This document shows positions 1 to 10,399 of a stretch of DNA of 64,000 nucleotides, piece by piece. The DNA comes from Rhinopithecus roxellana (lineage: Eukaryota; Chordata; Mammalia; Primates; Cercopithecidae). The position numbers and the translations under genes are program-made. A model generated the notes under the pieces. It was not told where the DNA came from. It was given only the letters and a program-made list of their open reading frames with translations, and ran no database searches. Location: the NCBI RefSeq assembly GCF_007565055.1, contig NC_044568.1, positions 40,761,156-40,825,155 of the forward strand, given 5' to 3'. Position 1 is the stretch's first letter, and each line of letters opens with the position of its first letter.

Positions 1-176
1 CCCGTCTCTACTAAAAAAATACAAAAAACTAGCCGGGCGACGAGGCGGGCGCCTGTAGTCCCAGCTACTCGGGAGGCTGAGACAGGAGAATGGCGTGAAC
101 CCGGGAGGCGGAGCTTGCAGTGAGCTGAGATCCGGCCACTGCACTCCAGCCTGGGCAGCAGAGCAAGACTCCGTCT

Positions 177-207
<31 letters not shown>
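1..207 (+). mobile_element. Alu (+), 5' end cut by the window
   Basis: Young AluY of Old World monkey type (CTAGCCGGGCGACGAGGCGGG, GAGATCCGGCCACTGC). Ends in a 30-base A tail. Confidence 0.95.
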
Positions 208-208
<1 letters not shown>

Positions 209-242
209 CAACTGCATAAATAATTATAAAACTATGTTGATG

Positions 243-549
243 GAGCCAAGCTCAGTGGCTCATCCCTGTAATCCCAGCACTTTGGGAGGCCAAGGTGGGC
301 AGATAACTTGAGGTCTGGAGTTTGAGACCAGCCTGGTCAACATGGTGAAACCCTGTCTCTACTAAAAATACAGAAACTAGGTATTTTCAGTGGTAATGCA
401 TGCCTGTAGTCCCAGCTACTTAGGAGGCCGAGGTGGGAGAATAGCTTGAGCCCATGAGACAGAGGTTGCAATAAGTCAGTACTGCACTCCAGCCTGCGTG
501 ACAGAGTGAGACCCTGTCTCAGAAAAAGAATTTTTTTAATTTAAAAATA
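243..549 (+). mobile_element. Alu (+), full length
   Basis: Flanked by the target duplication AAACTATGTTGATGG at 228-242 and 550-564. Confidence 0.95.
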
Positions 550-761
550 AAACTATGTTGATGGGTTTATAATGTACATAAACTGCTGTCATATTTGTAT
601 TACTAGAGTAGCATACAGGGGAAAGAGAACAAAAGGATATAGAAGCAAAGATTTGGATCCAAGTGAATTAAATTCGTATTAATTCTAGAGTGTTGGTCTA
701 ATGTTAATTGTAATCCACAGGGCAACCACTAAGAAAATCACTCAAAACTGTGTATAGTAAA

Positions 762-1429
762 TGTCTTAGTCCATTTTGAGTTGCTATAACAGAATACCAC
801 AGACTGGAGAATGTATAAGCAATAGAAGTTTATTTGGCTCATGGTTCTGGAGACTGGGAAGTCCAAGAGCATGGTGCTGCCATCTGGTGAGGACCTTCAT
901 GGTGAGTCATCCCATGGCCGAAGGTGGAACACTTTTATTTTTATTTTTATTTTTATTTTTATTTTAAGACAGGATCTCGCTCTGTCACTCAGGCTGGAGT
1001 GCAGTGGCAGGATCGTAGTTCACTGCAACCTCAACCTCCTAAGCTCAAGCAATCCTCCTGCCTCAGCTTCCTGAATAGTTGGGACTACAGGCATGAGACA
1101 GCATGCCTGGCTACTTTTTCTTTTCTACAGAGACAGCTATGTTCACTGGGCTGGTCTTGAACTCCTGGCCTCAAGAGAGGCCTACCTTGGCCTCCCAAAG
1201 TGCTGAAATTACAGGTGTGAGCCACTGTCCCCAGTCCAGAATTTGCTTCTCTAATAAGCCCAATCTCATGATAACTAACCCACTCCCACAATAATTATAT
1301 TAGTCCATTCATCAGGGCAGAGCGCTCATGACCTAATCACCTCTTATGTGTCCCCACATCCCAACACTGTTGCATTAGGTATTAAGTTTCTGACACATGA
1401 ATTTTGGGGGACACATTCAAACCATAGCA
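762..1429 (-). mobile_element. MaLR-type solo LTR (MST/MLT1-like) inside the L1
   Basis: On the minus strand it begins TGCTATGGTTTGAATGTGTC and ends TGG-ACTAAGACA, the TG...CA form of mammalian LTR retrotransposons. A 5-bp target duplication GTAAA flanks it (757-761 and 1430-1434). It is about 360 bp once the Alu at 933-1238 is removed. No internal region is present, so it is a solo LTR. Confidence 0.8.
933..1238 (-). mobile_element. Alu (-), inside the MaLR LTR
   Basis: Old (AluJ/S-like) copy whose tail is a run of TTTTA units at 933-964. It splits the solo LTR at 762-1429. Confidence 0.9.
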
Positions 1430-1695
1430 GTAAAAGAAATCACACGAGAATAAAATGATAGACTAGAAAATATGTACTTAACACAAAATAAGACAATAAT
1501 GGAGGAACAGAGGAATAACAACAATGAAAAGACATATAGAAAGAACAAACAGCACAATGGCAGATGTAAAGCCTAACTTACTAGTAATTACATTAAATGT
1601 AAAGGAATCAAACACTACAATTAGAAGACAGATATTAGCAGAAGGGATTTTTTTATTTAAAAGATCCAACTATATGCTGTTGACAAAAGACAATC

Positions 1696-1994
1696 TTTTT
1701 TTTTTCTTTTCTTTGAGACGGGGTCTTGCTCTGTCACCCAGGCTGGAGTGCAGTGACATGAGCACAATTCCAGTCTCAAACTTCCTGGGCTCAAGAAATC
1801 CTCCCATCTCATCTTCCTGAGTAGCCGGGACCACAGGCATGTGCCACCACACCTGGCTAATTTATTTAATTTTTAGTAGAAATGAGATGTTGCTATGTTG
1901 CCCAGGCTGCTCTCGAACCACTGAGCTCAACAATCCTCCTGCCTCAGCCTCCGAAAGTGATTGGATTATGGGCCTGAGCCACGGCTCCCAGCCT
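1696..1994 (-). mobile_element. Alu (-) in L1
   Basis: Complete two-arm Alu interrupting the L1 near its ORF2 start. Confidence 0.93.
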
Positions 1995-2020
1995 CATACT
2001 TTCAAGAATGGATATAACAA

Positions 2021-2218
2021 CTAGGCAGAACGTCAACAAGAAAAGAGAAGGCTTCAAAATACTGTAAATCAACCAACTACACCTAACAGACAATCTATAG
2101 AACACTTGACCCAACAGGACTAGGCAGAACGTCAACAAGAAAAGAGAAGGCTTCAAAATACTGTAAATCAACCAACTACACCTAACAGACAATCTATAGA
2201 ACACTTGACCCAACAGGA
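2021..2218 (+). repeat. Perfect 99-bp tandem duplication in L1 sequence
   Basis: Copies 2021-2119 and 2120-2218 are identical by eye. Each begins CTAGGCAGAACGTCAACAAG and ends GACCCAACAGGA. The surrounding L1 is much diverged, so the duplication is far younger than the element. Confidence 0.95.
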
Positions 2219-2562
2219 GCAGAATATGCAGTCTTCTCAGGTGCACATGGAACATTCTCCAGGACAGCCCATACATTAGGCCATAAAACACATCTCCATA
2301 AACATAAAAGGACTTAAATCACACAAAGTATGTTCTCTGACCACAGTGGAATGAAACTAGGAATCAATCACAAAAGGAAATTTGGGAAATTTATAAATAT
2401 GTGGATGTTGAACAGTACACTACTAAATAACATCAGTTAAAGAAGAAATCAAAAGGGAAATTAGAAAATATTTTCATGAAAACACATATCAAATCTTCTG
2501 GGATGTAGTTAAAGCAGTGCATAGCTATAAATGCCTTTGTTAAAAAAAAGAAGAAAGACGTT

Positions 2563-2862
2563 GGCCAGACATGTTGGCTTATGCCTGTAATCCAAGCACT
2601 TTGGGAGGCCAAGGCAAGTGGATCACCTGAGGTCAGGAATTTGAGACCAGTCTGGCCAATGTGGTAAAACCCCGTCTCTAGTAAAAATGCAAAAAATTAC
2701 CCAGGCATGGTGGCGTGTGCCTGTAATCCCAGCTACTTGGGAGGCTGAGGCAGGAGAATCGCTTGAACCTAGGAGGCAGAGGTTGCAGTGAGCCGAGATC
2801 ACGCCACTGCACTCCAGCCTGTGTGACAGAGCAAGACTCTGTCTCAAAAAAAAAAGAAGAAG
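2563..2862 (+). mobile_element. Alu (+) in L1
   Basis: First of two abutting Alus. Target AAAGAAGAAAGA occurs before it (about 2546) and again after the second Alu (about 3184). Confidence 0.93.
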
Positions 2863-3164
2863 GGCCGGGAGCGGTGGCTCAAGCCTGTAATCCTAGCACT
2901 TTGGGAGGCCGAGACGGGTGGATCACGAGGTCAGGAGATCGAGACCATCCTGGCTAACACGGTGAAACCCCGTCTCTGCTAAAAAAAAAATACAAAAAAC
3001 TAGCCGGGCGAGGTGGCGGGCGCCTGTAGTCCCAGCTACTTGGGAGGCTGAGGCAGGAGAATGGCGTGAACCCGGGAGGCGGAGCTTGCAGTGAGCTGAG
3101 ATCGGGCCACTGCACTCCAGCCTGGGCGACAGAGCTAGACTTCGTCTCAAAAAAAAAAAAAAAG

Positions 3165-3192
<28 letters not shown>
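2863..3192 (+). mobile_element. AluY (+), abutting the previous Alu
   Basis: Young monkey-type copy inserted at the tail of its neighbour. The tail has turned into a GAA-rich run, 3158-3192. Confidence 0.93.
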
Positions 3193-3195
<3 letters not shown>

Positions 3196-3563
3196 GATCT
3201 TAATTCAATAACCTAATGTTCCACCTTAAGAAACTAGTAAATAAAAGATCAAATTAAACCCAAAGCAAGCAGAAGAAAATAATAAAAACTAGAGCTCAAA
3301 TAAATGAAACAGAATAGAAAAATAGAGAAAATCAACAAAATCAAAAGTTTCTTTTTAAGAATCAACAAAATTGACATAGCTTTAACTACACTGACCAAGA
3401 AAGAGAAGACTCATATTGCTAAAATCAGGAATGAGATAAAAGCCATTAATATTGCCCTTACAGAAATAAAAAGGATTATAAGAGAATACTATGAAAATTA
3501 TATGTCAACAAGCCAAATAACCTACATTAAATGGACAAATTCCTAGAAAAACACTACCCAAAC

Positions 3564-3846
3564 CGGTTAGGTGTGGTGGCTCACACCTGTAATCCCAGCA
3601 CTTTGGGAGGCCAAGGTGGGCAGATCACTTGAGGTCAGGAGTTTGACACCAGCCTGGCCAACATGGCAAAATTCCATCTTTACCAGAAATATAAAAAATT
3701 AGCCAGGCATGGTCGCGCATGCCTGTGGTCCCAGCTACTTGGGAGATGGCAGGATCACTTGAGCTCAGGAGGCAAAGGTTGCAGTTAGCCAAGATCGCAC
3801 TACGGCACTCCAGTCTGGGTGACAGCTTGAGACCCCACCTCAAAGC
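3564..3846 (+). mobile_element. Alu (+) in L1
   Basis: Flanked by AAAACACTACCCAAAC and AAAACACTACCAAAAC target copies; no long A tail remains. Confidence 0.93.
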
Positions 3847-4497
3847 AAAACACTACCAAAACTGACTCAAAGAGAAATAGAAAATTTGAATAGACTTACA
3901 ATTAAGAGATTGAATGAATAATCCAAAGACTTCCCACCAAGAAAAGCTGAGGATTTGACAGCTTCACATAGACTGCACCATCACCAAGAAGTATTAATCC
4001 CAGGAATGCAAAATTGATTCAACATAGGAAAAGCAACGTACATACCGTATCAATAAAATAAAGTAGAAACATTACATAATTATCTCAATAGAAGCAGAGA
4101 AAAAAAACCAGCATTTGACAAAATCCAACACCCATTCGTGATAAAAACACTCAACACACTAGGAATAAGCAGGAAATTCCTACCCTGATAAAAGGCATCT
4201 ACAAATAATCCACAGGCAACATCATACTTAGTAATGAATCGCTGAATGATTGTCTTCTGAAACAAGGAACAAAACAAGGATGTCCACTCTCATCATTTCA
4301 TTCAACATTGTACTGGAGGTTCTAGTACAGTCAAGGCTAGAAAATAAAAGGAATCCAGATTAGAAAGGAAGATAAAAATTATCTCTATTTACAGATTTAT
4401 AATCTTATGTTGAAGATTCCACTAATAAAACTATTAGAGCTAGTAAATAAGTTCAACAGAATTGTAGGGTATAAGATCAATATCCAAAACAGTTGTA

Positions 4498-4674
4498 GGA
4501 CTGGCCCAGTGGCTCATACCTGTAATCCTAGCACTTTGGGAGGCTGAGGTGGAAGGATTGCCTGAGCCCAGGAATTCAAGACTAGCCTGGACAACACAGC
4601 AAGACCCTGTTTTTGCAAAAAATTTAAAAATTAGCTGAACATGGTGGCACACATCTGCAGTCCCAGCTACTAGG
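4498..4674 (+). mobile_element. Truncated Alu (+), fused head-on to a minus Alu
   Basis: Left arm plus the start of the right arm, stopping at CCAGCTACT. The junction AGGCT at 4672-4676 is shared by both partners. Confidence 0.85.
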
Positions 4675-4908
4675 CTAGAGTGCAGTGGTACAATCTCGGC
4701 TTACTGCAGCCTCCACCTCCCCGGTTCAAGCAATTCTGCTGCCTCAGCCTCCCGAGTAGCGGTGACTACAGGAGCATGCCACCACGCCCGGCTAATTTTT
4801 TTCTATTTTTAGTAGAGATGGGGTGGTCTCGATCTCTTAACATCATGATCCACCCACCTCAGCCTCCCAAAGTGCTGGGATTACAGGTGTGAGCCACCGC
4901 ACCCTGCC
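4675..4908 (-). mobile_element. Truncated Alu (-), partner of the fusion
   Basis: Lacks its T-rich tail and starts directly at GGCTAGAGTGCAGTGG. Its left arm also lacks about 25 bp at GATGGGGTGGTCTCG. Confidence 0.85.
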
Positions 4909-5025
4909 AATAAAATAATTTTTAAAAGGTTAAACATAGAGTTACCATCTGATCTATCAATTCCACTTCTACATGTATACCCAAGAGAAATGAAAACATA
5001 TGTCCACACAAAAACTAGTCCATGA

Positions 5026-5284
5026 GGGAGGCCAAGGTGGGCAGATCACCCGAGGTCAGGAGCTCGAGACCAGACTGGCCAACGTGGTGAAACCCCGTTT
5101 CTACTTAAAATACAAAATTATTCGGGCATGGTGGTAGGCACCTGTAATCCCACCTACTCAGGAGGCTGAGGCAGGAGAATCGCTTGAACCCAGGAGGCGG
5201 AGGTTGCAGTGAGCCATTGCAAGATCATGCCATTGCACTCCAACCTGGGCAAAAAGAGCGAAACTCCATCTCAAAAAAAAAAAA
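5026..5284 (+). mobile_element. 5'-truncated Alu (+) in L1
   Basis: Begins at GAGGGAGGCCAAGG, missing about 40 bp of the head. Flanked by ACTAGTCCATGA and ACTTGTACATGAA copies. Confidence 0.88.
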
Positions 5285-5376
5285 CAACTTGTACATGAAT
5301 GTTCACAGCACCATTATTCACAGTAGCTAAAAAGAAAATATAACACAAATATAAACTACTGAACAGATAAACAAAA

Positions 5377-5780
5377 TGTAGTGTAATGAGAAAAACACTG
5401 AATTGTATGAAAAGCTTTCCCCCAAACTTGGAGGCAGTCGGGAGACCAGAGAATGACTCAGGCAAGTCCAGCTTGGCGAGTAGATGAGTTTGAGGACTTA
5501 CATATGGGACACTCCTGGACAGTAGCAGGACAGTGCTACAGATCTGCAACACCTCCCATCTCTAAGCTGTTTTTAAGCTAATTTTCTAGCTTTTTGCCTA
5601 CTGAGTGTATGCAATGGGACTGTTTTCCATGGTAGGTTCTCAGATCCTCTCCAGGATGTTTGAGTCCTCAGGAATATCTGCTCCTAGGCTGGGCACCATG
5701 GCCTTGGCTCACCACCCAGCATTCAGTATTCAAGCAGTGGGCATACACTCCCAAGTAACCTGATGGGGGACCTGCCACAA
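5377..5780 (-). mobile_element. LTR-like insertion of about 400 bp in the L1, family unknown
   Basis: It interrupts collinear L1 sequence between ATAAACAAAA and TATATGTGGTATAG. Read on the minus strand it starts TGTGGCAGGTCCCCC and ends CACTACA, consistent with TG...CA LTR ends. I found no clear target duplication. I cannot name the family. Confidence 0.4.
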
Positions 5781-6180
5781 TATATGTGGTATAGCCACAC
5801 AACAGAACATTATTCAGCAATAAAAGTGAATGAAATACTGATTCATGTTCCAACTAGGATGAGCCCTGATAACAGTATGCTCAGTGAAAGAAGCAGACAG
5901 AACAGGTCATATATTGTGTGACTCAATTTATATGAAAGGTCAAGAATAGGTAAACCCAAGAAGCAAAAAGTAGATTCAGAGTTGCCAAGGACTTGGTGCA
6001 GGGTGGGATGGGGAGTGACTGCTAACAAGTTCAGGATTTTAGTTTTAGTAGGGGAGGGTGATCACAATATTCTGAAATTAGATGGTGGTCATCATTGCAC
6101 AACTCTGAAGAAAGTAAAATGCACCTTATTGGACGCATTCAAAGGGTGGATTTTATGGCATACGAATATGTCAAGAAAAC

Positions 6181-6410
6181 TTTTTTATTTTTTAATTTTT
6201 TTTTTCCCGAGACAGAGTTTCACTCTGTTGCCCAAGTTGGAGTGCAGTGGCGTGATCTTGGCTCACTGCAGCCTCCACCTCCCGGGTTCAAGCGATTCTC
6301 ACAGCCTCAACACAGTTTGAGGCTGGTCTCGAACTCCTGACATCAAGTGATCATCCTGCCTTGGCCTCCCAAAGTGCTGGGATTATAGGTGTGAGCCATC
6401 GCACGCAACC
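6181..6410 (-). mobile_element. Alu (-) with internal deletion
   Basis: The sequence jumps from the right arm (CGATTCTCACAGCC) to the left arm (GAGGCTGGTCTCG), losing about 80 bp in between. Confidence 0.9.
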
Positions 6411-6441
6411 AGTATGATTCAATTTATATAAACTTTTTGGA

Positions 6442-6741
6442 GGCCAGGGGCGGTGGCTCATGCCTGTTATCCCAGGACTTTGGGAGGCCGAGACGAGTGG
6501 ATCACTTGAGGTCAGGAGCTCGAGACCAACCTGGCCAACATGGCGAAACCCCATCTCTACTAAAAATACAAAAATTAGCTGGGCGTGGTGGTGCGCACCA
6601 GTAAGTCCCAGCTACTCGGGAGGCTGAGGCAGGAGAATCATTTGAACCCAGGAGGCGGAGGTTGCAGTGAGCAGAGATTGTGCCGCTGCACTCCAGCCTG
6701 GGAGACAGAGTGAGACTCTGTCTCAAAAAAAAAAAAAAAAA
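6442..6741 (+). mobile_element. Alu (+), full length
   Basis: Inserted in the last L1 remnant; ends in a 17-base A tail. Confidence 0.94.
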
Positions 6742-6924
6742 GATATGACTTGGGTTTCCAAGGATTCCCAGCGTGTCCTCATCGGTTGGACCTCTGATGC
6801 ATGAAGAGGTAGGTGCAGTGGAGAGCATATCCACAAAACAGAAATGAGGCTATTGGGATGCTGGAGATTACGTGACTACTTATGAGTGACACACAACCAA
6901 GAACAGAACCGGGACTGGATGCCC

Positions 6925-6995
6925 ATTTCTTCATTCAACAAATATTTACTGAGCACCTACAAACCCTCAAAAACTGTTCTAGGACCTAAACCCCG
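6925..6995 (+). mobile_element. Possible L2 relic
   Basis: CATTCAACAAATATTTACTGAGCACCTAC followed by CTGTTCTAGG resembles the 3' part of L2. The rest of 6742-7319 shows nothing I recognise. Confidence 0.5.
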
Positions 6996-7319
6996 GGGTC
7001 ATAGTCATGCCCCCAGCCCACTCTCTTGCGGGAAAGACCGTGGCTCAAGGTCCCCCACATTACTCGTTAAAAAACACTCCAGTGCTCTGGCCCTGTCCTT
7101 GCGGACAGAGACCGGGAGGATAATGAGGCCAAATAGCTTTGGCCCACCGCCCCTGGACTGGCAAAGAAGCCAGACCTAACGCTCTTCCTTGGAAGAAGGA
7201 GCAGTGTTTGATTTGGTCAAGAGGCCAACACTAACAGGAAGAGGATAAACACGAGCTGGCTGGACGCGAGGCTGGCTCAGGGCAATGCTGTTGGGCTGAG
7301 GATTCAGGGAGCTGGTGTG

Positions 7320-7445
7320 GTCCAAGAGTCACACTTGCGGAAACTACAACTCCCAGCGTGTCCCGCGGCCGCCCGAGCGGGCGTCATGTGATCCATGCTC
7401 ACGTGTCTCCGCAGTCGGCTCGGGAAAGAATCCCCAAAGGTAAGT
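7320..7445 (+). promoter_or_regulatory. SLC38A7: SLC38A7 promoter core
   Basis: GC-rich, repeat-free stretch directly upstream of a good splice donor (AAAG|GTAAGT at 7440). No TATA box is visible. Three recognisable sites lie within 65 bp. ACTACAACTCCCAGCG at 7343-7358 matches the ZNF143/Staf class. TCATGTGA at 7384-7391 matches the M-box. CACGTG at 7400-7405 inside GCTCACGTGT is an E-box. M-box and CACGTG sites are bound by MITF/TFEB/TFE3, which control lysosomal genes, and the product of this gene is lysosomal. The transcription start is not visible from sequence; the first exon must end at 7439. Confidence 0.75.
7385..7439 (+). other. SLC38A7: SLC38A7 5' untranslated exon 1 (start approximate)
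   Basis: The 3' boundary is set by CCCCAAAG|GTAAGTGG. The 5' boundary is a guess, since transcription could begin anywhere from about 7340 to 7400. The exon contains ATG at 7386, which reads ATG-TGA (a start-stop element), and ATG at 7395. If exon 1 is joined directly to the acceptor at 12006, the 7395 frame runs 29 codons and stops at 12049-12051, overlapping the main start out of frame. Confidence 0.6.
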
Positions 7446-8053
7446 GGCCGGAGACAGGTTCTGGAGGGTGGAAGTGTTAGATGCCCGAGGTTTCTGGAGC
7501 CCCTCAGCCCCCGCCACCGCGGCAGAGCTCAGGCCCTTTCCCTGCAGAGGTCCGGATCCCGGCGGCCTCGCCCCACGCCCGCCCCTCGGTTGGCCGGCTC
7601 TGCCGCGCCTTAGCCCAGCCAGCGGGTCTCCACCCAGTCCTAGGCTGGGATCGAGTCCCGGAGCTTCTCCCCAGTTTACCCCACAGTAGCCCACCCGCCT
7701 CGCTCCAGGCCTGGGAATCGCCCGCCCCGGCCTCCTGGCCCGGGTGCGCCCTGGCTCACCTCACAAAGCAGCCCACCCTTTCTATTTCAGGGCTCCAACC
7801 CGAGGCTGAACTGGGAGCACGCTCCAGTTGGGATCTGAGGGGCCTACATCTCTGGCCTGAGCATGTGGGCATCAGGCTTCTATTCTGGCTCTGCCACCTA
7901 CCCACTGTGACCTTAGTCTAACCTCTCCCGCCTGGGCCTGTTTTCCTATCTGACCTGAGGCTCCATTCCATGAGTAAGAGTGAGAGCCGCTCAGTTTCCT
8001 CCAGCTCTGCTAAAGCCACCACAAAAGTAGCCCACTCTTCTCTCTGCTGACAG

Positions 8054-8183
8054 CAAATTTTAGGCAAAGTCTTGAGAAAGAAGAAATTGGGGCCAGAAAG
8101 GGAAGTGAGGAGAACCGAATCCCAGACCTTTGGAGAGAAGGAGCAAATCCCCTCTGGCACAGCCCATCAGGGAGAAAGAGCAG
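8054..8183 (+). other. Candidate alternative 5' UTR exon
   Basis: A 130-nt segment is bounded by a pyrimidine-rich acceptor (CTTCTCTCTGCTGACAG ending at 8053) and a strong donor (CAG|GTAAGG at 8184). It lies in intron 1 outside any repeat I recognise. It has no ATG in frame with the SLC38A7 start. It could be an alternative leader exon or a chance pairing of splice sites. Confidence 0.35.
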
Positions 8184-9080
8184 GTAAGGTGGAACGGTGG
8201 GCTGAGTAATTTGCCAGTGAGCAGTGGGGGTGCCGAGAGATCTTGAACCAAGGCAGAGAATCCGCAAGAGATGGGACCCCCAGCTTCTGAGTTCCATGAG
8301 GACCCCAGCCTGCGCTCTCATGTGGGTTGCAGGAGAGGCTGGCAGATGGTGCAGGACTGGAGCAGGGCTGCCAAAGGGAAACATTTTAGTTGGAGAGTCA
8401 GGAAGCCGCACCAAGCCTTGTGACCTTGGACGAGTCACTCTGTAGACCTCTGTGTCTGACATGAGCAGCGGGGAGGAGGTGGTCACAGCTCTGGCAGCAC
8501 TCACTTTGCAGGGTTCCTTCTCTAACTGCACTGGAAGCCTGGGAGTCCCAAGACTGCCTTCACTGCTCACTGCTTTGATTTTGCTGAGTTGCTGGCTGGG
8601 TGACAGGATGTGTAAGAGGAAGAAGCCCTGTGACATCTGACAGATCTTTCTGGGTTTAGAGCCAGCAAAGGGATGTTTCCTCTAGTGCCATGGTTCCATG
8701 CTTGATGACAGATGGCTGAGAGCACATGAATTTTCCCCCTTTCCCTCTTATGAGTGGATGGTCCCCAGCTTTGTTTGTCCATCATCAGGAGGAGCGATGG
8801 GAAGTAGCCCAAGTGGTCTTGTTAACCATTTTTAAACCCCCAGTGGGCTGAAGACATCAGAGAGGATGGCCCAATGGTTAGGGCAGTCATTATGGCTGAA
8901 TCTACTCAGTTCCCTTTTCTTCCCTCTGGGCTATAAAGACTAAACCAGGCCGGGGGCTGTGGCTCAAGCCTGTAATCCCAGCACTTTGGGAGGCCAAGGC
9001 AGCAGGATTGCTTGAGCACAGGAGTTCAAGACCAGCCTGGGCAACATAGTGAGACCTCCTGGTGTCTACAGAAAATTTAA

Positions 9081-9200
9081 ACATGACCGGCATGGGGGGC
9101 TTGTCACGTGGGAGAAGTCACATGGGAGAAGAGCTGAGAATTGGCCTGAATTTTGAAGGGCCAATTTTCTTCCCCACAGGAACGAAAAATGTCAAAGGTT
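9081..9200 (+). repeat. Non-Alu segment inserted with an Alu; partly duplicated at 11303
   Basis: About 80 bp (ACATGACCGGCATGGGGGGC through GAATTGGCCTGAATTT) matches 11303-11370 in the same intron with modest divergence. It sits inside an older Alu directly upstream of a younger Alu. Confidence 0.65.
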
Positions 9201-9491
9201 GGCCATGCACGGTGGCTCACTCCTGTAATCCTAGCACTTTGGGAGGCCGAGGCAGGGGGATCACAAGGTCAGGAGTTTGAGACCAGCCTGGCCAACATGG
9301 CAAAACCCCATCTCTACTAAAAATACAAAAATTAGCCAGGCATGGTGGCAGGCACCTGTAATCCCAGCTACTCAGGAGGCTGAGGCAGGAAAATCTCTTG
9401 AACCCAGGAGGTAGGGGTTGCAGTGAGCTGAGATCGTGTCATTGCACTCCAGCCTGGGCGACAAGAGCAAGACTCCATCTCAAAAAAAAAA
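9201..9491 (+). mobile_element. Alu (+), inserted in an older Alu
   Basis: Complete copy; with the 120 bp before it, it interrupts the middle of the Alu at 8948-9657. Confidence 0.92.
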
Positions 9492-9946
9492 CATTAAAAA
9501 GTTAGTTGGCTGTGGTGGCACACACCTGTAGTCCCTGGTACTCAGGGAGTTGAGGTGGGAGGATTGCTTGAGCCTGGGAGATTGAGGCTGCAGTGAGCTC
9601 TGATTGTGCCACTGCACTCCAGCCTGAGCAACAGAGTGAGACCCTGTCTCTAAATAAATAAAGACTAAACGAGGGAGGGAGTAGAGACTCAAATGGAGTT
9701 TTGTATGAGTACCCTGAAATCGGGACTCAGGAATGAGGAGACTCAAGGAAGGGTCTTTGGCAGATTTTGCCAGCCTGGGTGGTAACCAGCTAATAGCAGC
9801 CTCTGGGGAAGACTGCCCTGGCTCCTCCCTGCCCTCTTAGTCCCTGCCCTTGTAATCTGGGCTTCTTCCTGCTCTTTCTCCCATTAGCTATCCCAGGGCC
9901 TCTGTGCCCATTGTTACCTGGCCAACAGCACCAGGCTCTGGTTTGG

Positions 9947-10274
9947 GTTTTTTTGTTGCTTGTTTGTTGTTTGTTTGTTTGTTTGTTTGTTTTGAGACAG
10001 AGTCTCACTCTGTCGCCCAGACTGGAGTGCAGTGGCATGATCTGGGCTCACTGCAACCTCCGTCTCCCGATTTCAGGCCATTCTCCTGCCTCAGCCTCCT
10101 GTGTAGCTGGGACTACAGGGGCGAACCACCGCATCTGGCTAATTTTTGTATTTTTAGCAGAGATGGAGTTTCACCATGTTGGCCAGGCTGGTCTCAAACT
10201 CCTGACCTCAGGTGATCTGCCCACTTGGCCTCCCAAAGTGCTGGGATTACAGACGTGAGCCACCACACCCGGCC
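9947..10274 (-). mobile_element. Alu (-), intron 1
   Basis: The tail has become a (GTTT)n run at 9957-9992. Flanks CCAGGCTCTGGTTT and CCAGGCTGTGGTTT. Confidence 0.94.
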
Positions 10275-10399
10275 CAGGCTGTGGTTTTGATCAGTGTTCT
10301 GCTCTTAGCTTGCTTTAGGGCTGGAGAGTCTCAGGCATGGTTGGTGGTGGGCAACATGGGAAGGGGCATCTGCAGAAATAATAGCAGCAGTGACCATTT

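Larger units (their letters stand above)
550..6441 (+). mobile_element. Old L1 (L1M-type) body, shredded by later insertions
   Basis: Diverged L1 sequence in the plus orientation is recognisable at 550-761, 1430-1695, 1995-2562, 3193-3563, 3847-4497, 4911-5025, 5285-5376, 5781-6180 and 6411-6441. The pieces are collinear, from upstream of the ORF2 start (GGGCAACCACTAAGAAAATCA) through the endonuclease and reverse-transcriptase regions to the 3' end (CAACAGAACATTATTCAGC). No long reading frame survives. The gaps are Alus, a MaLR LTR and an LTR-like insert. Confidence 0.8.
8948..9657 (+). mobile_element. Old Alu (+), split by a 411-bp insertion
   Basis: Left arm 8948-9080 and right arm 9492-9657 belong together: the same flank AAAGACTAAAC lies before (8936-8946) and after (9660-9670). 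The insert 9081-9491 is a unique segment plus a second Alu. Confidence 0.8.

Noticed and set aside
2021..2218. CRISPR-like direct repeat
   Set aside because: Two adjoining copies with no spacer, in a primate genome within L1.
1944..2291. 115-codon minus-strand frame with an internal repeat
   Set aside because: The repeat is the 99-bp tandem duplication in antisense L1; 99 is divisible by three, so the frame is kept by chance.
8010..8636. 208-codon minus-strand frame in SLC38A7 intron 1
   Set aside because: No recognisable protein features, no splice or promoter context; it overlaps the candidate leader exon on the other strand. Chance frame most likely.
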